Source of the DNA: Streptomyces sp. NBC_00078
Lineage (GTDB): Bacteria; Actinomycetota; Actinomycetes; Streptomycetales; Streptomycetaceae
Reading direction: 5' to 3'
NCBI RefSeq assembly: GCF_026343335.1
Contig: NZ_JAPELX010000001.1
Coordinates: 7,936,001 to 8,000,000 of the forward strand
DNA length: 64,000 bases
Shown here: piece after piece, positions 58,288 through 64,000 of the stretch
Numbering within the stretch: the first letter of the stretch is position 1
Layout: each line of letters begins with the position of its first letter
Notes under the pieces: generated by a model
What the model was told of the DNA's origin: nothing
Databases searched by the model: none
Seen by the model: only the letters and a program-made list of their open reading frames with translations
Position numbers and translations under genes: made by a program

Positions 58288-60342
58288 ATGTCCGAAGTAG
58301 ATCGGCGCCGATTCCTGCAGCTCGCGGGCGCGACCACCGCGTTCACGGCCCTGTCCAACAGCATCGAGCGCGCCGCCGCGCTGCCCGCGAACCACCGCAA
58401 AGGGTCCATCGAGGACGTCGAGCACATCGTCGTCCTGATGCAGGAGAACCGTTCCTTCGACCACTACTTCGGTTCGCTCAGAGGCGTCCGCGGCTTCGGC
58501 GACCCGCGCCCGGTGACCTGGCCGAACGGCACCTCCGTCTGGCACCAGAAGGACGCCGGCGGCAAGGAGATCCTGCCCTTCCACCCCGACGCGGACGACC
58601 TGGGCCTGGCCTTCATCCAGGACCTCCCGCACGGCTGGAACGACGGACATGACGCCTTCAACGGGGGCAAGTACGACAAGTGGGTGCCCTCCAAGGGCTC
58701 CACGACGATGGCGTACCTGAACCGCGACGACATCCCCTTCCACTACGCGCTCGCCGACTCCTTCACCATCTGCGACGCGTACCACTGCTCGTTCATCGGC
58801 TCCACCGACCCGAACCGCTACTACCTGTGGACCGGGTACACGGGTAACGACGGATCGGGCGGCGGCCCGGTCCTCGGCAACGACGAGGCGGGTTACGGCT
58901 GGACCACCTACCCCGAGCGCCTGGAGAAGGCCGGCGTCTCCTGGAAGATCTACCAGGACGTCGGTGACGGCCTCGACGCGAACGGCAGCTGGGGCTGGAT
59001 CCCGGACGCCTACCGCGGCAACTACGGCGACAACTCGCTGCTCTACTTCAACCAGTACCGCAACGCCAAGCCCGGCGACCCGCTGTACGACAAGGCCCGC
59101 ACCGGCACCGACGCCCGCAAGGGCGAGGGGTTCTTCGACCAGCTCAAGGCCGATGTGAAGGGCGGCAAGCTGCCGCAGATCTCCTGGATCGTCGCCCCCG
59201 AGGCCTTCACCGAGCACCCCAACTGGCCCGCGAACTACGGCGCCTGGTACATCGCCCAGGTCCTCGACGCCCTCACCTCCGACCCGAAGGTGTGGGCGAA
59301 GACGGCCCTGTTCGTCACCTACGACGAGAACGACGGCTTCTTCGACCACCAGATCCCGCCGTACCCGCCGGGCTCCGCCGCGCAGGGCAAGTCCACCGTC
59401 GACGTGGGCCCCGACCTGTTCAAGGGCAGCAGCTCCCACCCGGCGGGCCCCTACGGACTTGGCCAGCGCGTGCCGATGCTCGTGGTCTCGCCCTGGAGCA
59501 AGGGCGGATACGTCTGCTCCGAGACGCTCGACCACACCTCCGTCATCCGGTTCATGGAGACCCGCTTCGGCGTGCACGAGCCCAACATCTCGCCCTGGCG
59601 GCGAGCCATCTGCGGTGACCTGACCGCGGCCTTCGACTTCTCCCACAAGGACACCAAGCCGGTCGCCCTGCCCGACACCGACGGCTACCGGCCGCCGGAC
59701 AAGGACCGCCACCCCGACTACGTGCCGACGCCGCCCGCCAAGGGTGCGCTGCCCAGGCAGGAGCGCGGTCTGCGCCCGGCGCGTCCCCTCAAGTACGCCC
59801 CGTACGTGGACGGCTCGGTGGACACCGCCGCCGGGAAGTTCACGCTGACCTTCGCCTCCGGCGCGAAGGCGGGAGCCGCCTTCCTGGTGACCTCCGGCAA
59901 CCGCACCGACGGTCCCTGGAGCTACACCACCGAGGCCGGCAAGACCGTCTCGGACGCCTGGAACTCGGCGTACTCGAACGGCTCGTACGACCTGACCGTG
60001 CACGGCCCGAACGGCTTCCTGCGCGTCTTCAAGGGCCCGAACAAAGCCGCCGGGCCCGAGGTCACCGCCCGCCACAGCGGTGAGCACGTCGAGCTGGCCT
60101 TCACCAACAAGGGCTCCGGCACGGTGCGTCTGAAGCTGGCCGGCGGATACGGGTGCCACCCTCGGGCCTTCACGGTGCGGCCCGGTGCCACGGTCAGGCA
60201 CACCGTCGACCTCGCGGCGAGCAGGCGCTGGTACGACCTGACCGTCACCTCCGACGCGGATGCGGCGTTCCTGCGGCGATTCGCCGGACATGTCGAGAAC
60301 GGGCGGCCCGGCGTGAGCGATCCGGCGATCATCACGCGGTGA
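58288..60342 (+). CDS. Tat-exported phosphocholine-specific phospholipase C (acid-phosphatase superfamily)
   Basis: A 684-residue protein with a twin-Arg signal DRRRFLQLAGA, then the phosphoesterase domain with IVVLMQENRSFDHYFGSLRG, HCSFIGSTDPNRYYLWTG, APEAFTEHPNWPANYGAWYI and FVTYDENDGFFDH. Two DUF756-like C-terminal domains follow (about 500-684). This is the layout of PlcC/PlcN-type enzymes that cut phosphatidylcholine or sphingomyelin. ATG 58288 follows GAGAGG. The Tat signal says it folds in the cytoplasm before export. It may serve phosphate or choline supply. Confidence 0.92.
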   Translation: MSEVDRRRFLQLAGATTAFTALSNSIERAAALPANHRKGSIEDVEHIVVLMQENRSFDHYFGSLRGVRGFGDPRPVTWPNGTSVWHQKDAGGKEILPFHPDADDLGLAFIQDLPHGWNDGHDAFNGGKYDKWVPSKGSTTMAYLNRDDIPFHYALADSFTICDAYHCSFIGSTDPNRYYLWTGYTGNDGSGGGPVLGNDEAGYGWTTYPERLEKAGVSWKIYQDVGDGLDANGSWGWIPDAYRGNYGDNSLLYFNQYRNAKPGDPLYDKARTGTDARKGEGFFDQLKADVKGGKLPQISWIVAPEAFTEHPNWPANYGAWYIAQVLDALTSDPKVWAKTALFVTYDENDGFFDHQIPPYPPGSAAQGKSTVDVGPDLFKGSSSHPAGPYGLGQRVPMLVVSPWSKGGYVCSETLDHTSVIRFMETRFGVHEPNISPWRRAICGDLTAAFDFSHKDTKPVALPDTDGYRPPDKDRHPDYVPTPPAKGALPRQERGLRPARPLKYAPYVDGSVDTAAGKFTLTFASGAKAGAAFLVTSGNRTDGPWSYTTEAGKTVSDAWNSAYSNGSYDLTVHGPNGFLRVFKGPNKAAGPEVTARHSGEHVELAFTNKGSGTVRLKLAGGYGCHPRAFTVRPGATVRHTVDLAASRRWYDLTVTSDADAAFLRRFAGHVENGRPGVSDPAIITR

Positions 60343-60401
60343 ACCGCCGGGTAAAAGCTGAAGAACGGTGCCTCGCGGGGGCTGGCGAGGTGATGGTGGG
60401 G

Positions 60402-60420
60402 CCGGGGTAGTGTGCCCCGG
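60402..60420. promoter_or_regulatory. CCGGGG-N7-CCCCGG hairpin ending at a GTG start
   Basis: A 6-bp perfect stem whose right arm ends on the first base of the GTG at 60420. It would bury the translation start. No AGGAGG-like site is seen near it. It may be a translational control element or a small terminator between the phospholipase and the scramblase-related gene. Confidence 0.35.
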
Positions 60421-61259
60421 TGACCACGCATTCGAACACTCCTGCAGGCTGGTACCCGGATCCGCACGGAGCGCCTCAGACCCTGCGTTACTGGGACGGC
60501 GCTCAGTGGACCCAGCACACGAACACGGACCAGCAGCAGGCGCAGGCTGCCCAGCAGCAGGCACCGCAGCACGTGCCGCAGCAGGCTGCGGGTCCGGATC
60601 CGCGGGTGCAGCGTCAGGTGCAGCAGCAGGCCGGGGTCGCCGCCGGCGGCCGCGGCGGCGGCAGCCTGTTCACCGAGCCGGTCCTGGTGGTCAACCAGAA
60701 GGCCAAGCTGATCGAGGTGACCAACGAGTACACGGTCATGGATCAGAACGGCAACCAGATCGGCTCGGTCACCGAGGTGGGGCAGAGCGCGCTGAAGAAG
60801 GCGGCGCGCCTTCTCTCCAGCCTCGACCAGTTCATGACCCACCGGCTGGAGATCCGTGACGCCCACGGTCAGCCGCAGCTGCTGCTGACCCGGCCCGCGA
60901 AGATCCTCAAGTCGAGGGTCGTCGTGTCGCGTCCGGACGGTTCGCAGGTCGGCGAGATCGTCCAGCAGAACATGATCGGGAAGATCAACTTCGCGATGAA
61001 CGCGAACGGCCAGCAGGTCGGCGCGATCAGGGCGGAGAACTGGCGGGCCTGGAACTTCGCGATCGTCGACCACGCGGACAACGAGGTCGCCCGGATCACC
61101 AAGACCTGGGAAGGCCTCGCCAAAACGATGTTCACGACCGCGGACAACTACGTCCTGCAGATCCACTACCAGCTGCCCGAGCCGCTGCTGAGCCTCGTCG
61201 TCGCCACCGCCCTGACCGTCGACACGGCACTCAAGCAGGACTCGCGCGGCCTCGGTTAG
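60420..61259 (+). CDS. Scramblase/LURP-one-related protein with N-terminal DUF2510
   Basis: The 279-residue protein has an N-terminal DUF2510-type WW-like segment (PAGWYPDPHGAPQTLRYWDG, AQWTQHT), a Gln-rich linker (about residues 38-75) and a C-terminal phospholipid-scramblase-like beta barrel (LVVNQKAKLIEVTNEYTVMD, GSVTEVGQSALKK, RPAKILKSRVVVSRPDG, KINFAMNANGQ) ending in a hydrophobic helix (LLSLVVATALTVD). Its length is normal for actinobacterial relatives. Function is unknown; a role at the membrane is likely. GTG 60420 is the only reasonable start. Confidence 0.82.
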   Translation: MTTHSNTPAGWYPDPHGAPQTLRYWDGAQWTQHTNTDQQQAQAAQQQAPQHVPQQAAGPDPRVQRQVQQQAGVAAGGRGGGSLFTEPVLVVNQKAKLIEVTNEYTVMDQNGNQIGSVTEVGQSALKKAARLLSSLDQFMTHRLEIRDAHGQPQLLLTRPAKILKSRVVVSRPDGSQVGEIVQQNMIGKINFAMNANGQQVGAIRAENWRAWNFAIVDHADNEVARITKTWEGLAKTMFTTADNYVLQIHYQLPEPLLSLVVATALTVDTALKQDSRGLG

Positions 61260-61278
61260 TGCCGGCCGGTGCACCGGG

Positions 61279-62229
61279 TCACAGCGGTGTGAGATGTCCC
61301 GGCTCGGCAGACGGCCGGGGCACCAACGCCGGTTCGGGCGTGGCCGTTTCCGGCCTCAGGGCCAGGACCGCGGCCACCGGGTGCTCCTCGTCGGCCGAAG
61401 CGGGCGCCACAGCGGGCGCCACCCGGGTCAGCAGGACGACACCCCACGAGGCGAGTGCCGCGCCCGCGAGGGCCAGGAGCACACCCGTGGCGCCGCCGCG
61501 CAGTCCCTGCCCGAGCAGCATGAGCCCGATGACCGAGGCCGCCACCGGGTTGGACAGGGTCACCACCGCGAGCGGAGCGCCCAGTCCGCCGCGGTAGGCC
61601 GTCTGCGACAGCAGCAGTCCGCCCACGGCGAAGGCCGCCACCAGCACCGCCACCAGGACGACTTGCAGGCTCAGTGCGGGCCCCGAACGGTCCGTCGCGG
61701 ACACCGTCACGGTCTGCGTGAGCGCGGACGCCACTCCCGAGGCGAACCCGGACGCCGTGGCGTGCCGGAGCCCGGGCCGGGCCCCGGGCCGAGCCAGCAT
61801 CCCGATCAGTGCGGCCGTGGTCCCCGCGACCGCGACCGCCTCGGTCAGGCTCAGCACCTGCCGGGGTGCCGACCCGGACGCGGTCACCAGCAGCGCGGCC
61901 AGCCCGGCAAGCGTCAGGGCCGTACCCCGCCACTCGGTCGCACGGACCCGCCGTCCGGCCGCCCGCGCCCCCATCGGCACCGCGGCGACCAGGGTGAGCG
62001 CACCCAGCGGCTGTACGACGGTGAGCGGACCGTACTTGAGGGCCACGACGTGCAGCAGGGCCGCCCCGGCGTTGAGCCCGACCGAAGCCCACCAGGCGCC
62101 CGAAGCCAGCAGCCGCAGCATGCCGGTGTCGCCGCTGCGGGCGGCGAGCCGCTCCTGGGCGACCGCCGCGGCCGCGTAGGCGACGGCGGAGACCAGCGAG
62201 AGGGCGACGGCGACGAGGGTGGCGGTCAT
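61279..62229 (-). CDS. DMT-type (EamA-like) membrane transporter
   Basis: A 316-residue protein with about ten hydrophobic helices (LVAVALSLVSAVAYAAAAVA, LTVVQPLGALTLVAAVPMGA, VVLVAVLVAAFAVGGLLLSQ, VTLSNPVAASVIGLMLLGQG) and a polar C-terminal tail of about 35 residues. It resembles the DMT/EamA group of exporters, without charged residues in most helices. ATG 62229 overlaps the stop of the PAP2 gene (ATGA), so the two are translationally coupled. The substrate is unknown. Confidence 0.85.
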   Translation of the reverse strand: MTATLVAVALSLVSAVAYAAAAVAQERLAARSGDTGMLRLLASGAWWASVGLNAGAALLHVVALKYGPLTVVQPLGALTLVAAVPMGARAAGRRVRATEWRGTALTLAGLAALLVTASGSAPRQVLSLTEAVAVAGTTAALIGMLARPGARPGLRHATASGFASGVASALTQTVTVSATDRSGPALSLQVVLVAVLVAAFAVGGLLLSQTAYRGGLGAPLAVVTLSNPVAASVIGLMLLGQGLRGGATGVLLALAGAALASWGVVLLTRVAPAVAPASADEEHPVAAVLALRPETATPEPALVPRPSAEPGHLTPL

Positions 62230-63050
62230 CGGCCCGCTCCGACCAGGACGTGCTCCTCGGCCGGACCTCCGGCCGGACGGCCTTGGGCCGGTACGAACCT
62301 GTCGGCGCCGCGTCCGGCGGTGCTGACGGTCCGGTGCGGCCGGTGGACCAGGGCGAGCGCGATGCCGAGCATGGCGGTGGCGACGATCGCGTCGAGCCAG
62401 TAGTGGTTCGCCGTCCCCACGATGACCAGCAACGTCACCAGCGGATGCAGCAGCCACAGCCAGCGCAGACGCGACCGGGTCGCGGCGATCAGGCCGATCG
62501 CCACCATCAGGGCCCAGCCGAAGTGCAGTGACGGCATCGCCGCGAACTGGTTCGAGAGATGGTCCGAGGACGGCGGCCCGTACACCGAGGGGCCGTACAC
62601 ATGGGCGGTGTCGACGAGGCCGGTGGCGGCCAGCATCCGCGGGGGCGCCAGCGGGAGGACGAAGGGCAGCACCAGGGCTGCCGAGGTGACGGTGGCCAGG
62701 ACCCGCCGGGCCCACACGTAGTGCGCCGGGCGCCGCAGGTACAGCCAGATCAGGAAGGCCGCGGTGGCGGGGAAGTGGACGGTCGCGTAGTAGGTGTTCG
62801 CGATGTGCACCAGCGTGTCGCTGTGCAGGAGGAGGGACTGCACCGACCCCTCGCCCGGCAGATGGACTGCCCGCTCCAGGTCCCACACCCGACGGGCATT
62901 GTGGAGGGCCTCGCCGGTGTGCCCGGTGGCCAGCTGCCGGCCGAACTTGTAGACGAGGAAGAGCCCTGCGACGAGCAGGAACTCACGGACGAGCGGAGGC
63001 CGCGCTATCGCGTCGGTCTCTCCCTCTGCAGGCTCGGTGCGGGCATTCAT
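62226..63050 (-). CDS. PAP2-superfamily membrane protein (inositol phosphorylceramide synthase-like)
   Basis: A 274-residue protein with about six helices and the PAP2_3 motifs: FGRQLATGHTG, P-S-L-H in FAAMPSLHFGWALM, and H-Y-x2-D in NHYWLDAI. This group (DUF/PAP2_3) includes phosphatidylinositol-type lipid synthases and phosphatases. ATG 63050 is chosen as the family start; the frame upstream through 63218 covers the operator region. It is coupled to the DMT gene and divergent from the TetR gene, which should repress both. Confidence 0.87.
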   Translation of the reverse strand: MNARTEPAEGETDAIARPPLVREFLLVAGLFLVYKFGRQLATGHTGEALHNARRVWDLERAVHLPGEGSVQSLLLHSDTLVHIANTYYATVHFPATAAFLIWLYLRRPAHYVWARRVLATVTSAALVLPFVLPLAPPRMLAATGLVDTAHVYGPSVYGPPSSDHLSNQFAAMPSLHFGWALMVAIGLIAATRSRLRWLWLLHPLVTLLVIVGTANHYWLDAIVATAMLGIALALVHRPHRTVSTAGRGADRFVPAQGRPAGGPAEEHVLVGAGR

Positions 63051-63153
63051 CCCCCGGCCCCTTCGCTGACGTGGTGCTTGTGGCGGTACGAGTCCAGACC
63101 CCTGACGTGGCCGGAACTCATCGGTACGCCTCCGTCCCGAAACGAAAACGTTC

Positions 63154-63203
63154 CGATACGGCAGTGTACCGATACGTCGGCGTTCCGGTACACTGGCGTA
63201 TCG
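63154..63203. promoter_or_regulatory. Long inverted repeat, probable TetR operator
   Basis: Arms CGATACGGCAGTGTACCG (63154-63171) and CGGTACACTGGCGTATCG (63186-63203) are complementary at 17 of 18 positions around 14 bases. The core CCGATACG also recurs directly at 63169-63176. It lies midway between the divergent PAP2 (63050) and TetR (63266) starts. The size and the place fit two TetR dimers. Confidence 0.75.
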
Positions 63204-63265
63204 ATTGAGGTACGCCACACTGGATTCAGGGAATAGAGCGGGACTCGAGTGAAGGGGAAGGGCAG

Positions 63266-63880
63266 ATGACGTCGCAGGCCGCGGACGGACCGGAGACGGT
63301 TGCCGCCTCGCGCCGCTCCAAGATCACGCCGGAGCGTGAGCGGGAGTTCTTCGACGCCGTGCTCGAACAGATCCGAGAGTGCGGGTACGACGCCGTCACG
63401 ATGGAGGGGATCGCCGCCAGCACCCGCTGCAGCAAGTCGACCCTCTACCGGCAGTGGAAGACCAAGCCCCAGTTCGTCGTGGCCGCCCTGCGCGCCCGTC
63501 GCAAGGCACGCTTCGGCGATATCGACACCGGGTCGCTCGCGGACGACCTGCGCGAGGCCGCGCGGGCTGTGGGCCGCTGGTCACTGAACGACACCAAGCT
63601 GCTGCAGGCGCTCGGACACGCGGTGACCCAGGACGCGGAACTGGCCAAGGCGCTGCGCGAGGCGCTCGTGGAACCGGAGATCGTCGCGCTGAAGGAGATC
63701 CTGCGGCGCGGGGTGGAACGCGGCGAGATCGCCGGCGACCATCCGGCGCTGGAATACATCCCGGCCCAGATGTTCGGCGTCGTGCGCGCCCGGCCCGTCG
63801 TGGACGGAGAGTACGCCGACCCCGCATACCTGGTCCGTTTCGTGGAGGCCGCCGTGCTGCCGGCACTGGGCCTCACCTGA
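63266..63880 (+). CDS. TetR-family transcriptional regulator
   Basis: A 204-residue protein. The N-terminal helix-turn-helix is GYDAVTMEGIAASTRCSKST, then LYRQWKTKPQFVVAAL; the C-terminal helical domain resembles TetR_C_11/16-type ligand-binding domains (LQALGHAVTQDAELAKALRE, EPEIVALKEILRRGVERGEI). ATG 63266 follows GAAGGGGAAGGG. It is divergent from the PAP2-DMT unit, with a 50-bp palindrome between. An envelope or lipid-related inducer is likely but cannot be named. Confidence 0.9.
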   Translation: MTSQAADGPETVAASRRSKITPEREREFFDAVLEQIRECGYDAVTMEGIAASTRCSKSTLYRQWKTKPQFVVAALRARRKARFGDIDTGSLADDLREAARAVGRWSLNDTKLLQALGHAVTQDAELAKALREALVEPEIVALKEILRRGVERGEIAGDHPALEYIPAQMFGVVRARPVVDGEYADPAYLVRFVEAAVLPALGLT

Positions 63881-63970
63881 GACTCAGGCCGCCGTCCACG
63901 GGATGACTGGACGGTGACCTGATCGCGCCGCACCGTGGGGACGGGGGCGGCGCGCACCCCCCGGCCGGGT

Positions 63971-63998
63971 GGGACTCCTCTTGAGCGGAGGGAGTCCC
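63971..63998. terminator. Hairpin after the TetR gene
   Basis: GGGACTCC (63971-63978) and GGAGTCCC (63991-63998) are perfectly complementary around 12 bases, 90 bp after the TetR stop at the window's edge. Its T-tract, if any, is outside. Confidence 0.5.
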
Positions 63999-64000
63999 GC

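Noticed and set aside
58282..60564. A 760-codon open frame on the minus strand over the phospholipase gene
   Set aside because: Low-complexity Val/Gly/Arg translation opposite a well-supported Tat-exported phospholipase C.
1..64000. CRISPR array, tRNA, rRNA, prophage or replication origin
   Set aside because: No regularly spaced repeats, no cloverleaf-like sequences, no structural phage genes and no DnaA-box cluster were seen when reading the window.

Overview
This is a high-GC window with strong G/C bias at third codon positions, GTG and TTG starts, many stop/start overlaps (ATGA, GTGA), a SARP/NB-ARC/TPR giant regulator, MmyB-type regulators, a BlaI/M56 pair and a Cys/Arg-ended leader peptide. 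All of this points to Streptomyces or a close relative. The density of broken genes, IS remnants and local duplications suggests a chromosome arm. No rRNA, tRNA, CRISPR array or phage was seen. All functional calls rest on motifs and family knowledge read from the sequence; no database search was possible.

Layout. 1-2.6 kb: the end of a GH3 beta-glucosidase, a GH32 fragment joined head-on to a serine recombinase fragment, and an IS630-like scrap. 2.6-4.9 kb: a small secreted peptide, an XRE/ImmA pair and a stand-alone MmyB-like protein. 4.9-10.7 kb: an ABC permease remnant, then a complete hydroxyproline-type catabolic operon (three-subunit dehydrogenase, DHDPS-family deaminase, 2-epimerase, GntR regulator) behind a tandem 25-bp repeat. 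11-14.6 kb: a Rieske oxygenase, a 62-aa CHC protein and a reductase as an overlapping operon, plus a broken SnoaL-like gene and a LysR regulator. 14.6-22.9 kb: a decaying locus that looks like sulfur scavenging (leader peptide, mosaic of hydrolase and LLM monooxygenase fragments, DszC/SfnB-like flavoprotein, truncated Rrf2, IS and regulator debris, methyltransferase, SsuA/TauA-like ABC transporter). 23.1-27.9 kb: a CitA/CitB-type two-component system, an SBF transporter and DUF347 membrane proteins.

27.9-36.8 kb is the most interesting part. Two divergent intergenic regions carry near-identical BlaI-type operators. They lie between four transcription units: DedA-PAP2 (with a decayed two-component system behind), a membrane glycosyltransferase, an MGDG-synthase-like glycosyltransferase with a polysaccharide deacetylase, and BlaI-M56 itself. 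There is no beta-lactamase, and the M56 protein has no penicillin-binding sensor domain. I infer a BlaI-controlled module for lipid-carrier recycling and envelope glycolipids.

36.8-47.1 kb: paralogous quinone-oxidoreductase-like genes and MmyB-type regulators, a cupin, an IS5-like element whose end supplies the stop codon of an SDR gene, inverted 83-bp blocks around the SDR/regulator pair, a kinase remnant, and a LysR/MFS pair. 47.5-54.8 kb: a DHFR-like protein, then a same-strand wall-related run (SARP regulator, VanX-type D,D-dipeptidase, sigma factor, NlpC/P60 hydrolase) with a duplicated SARP 3' end. 55-64 kb: a lipoprotein, an I36-like inhibitor, an MHS transporter, a Tat-exported phospholipase C, a scramblase-related protein, a DMT transporter overlapping a PAP2 protein, and a divergent TetR regulator with a long palindromic operator.
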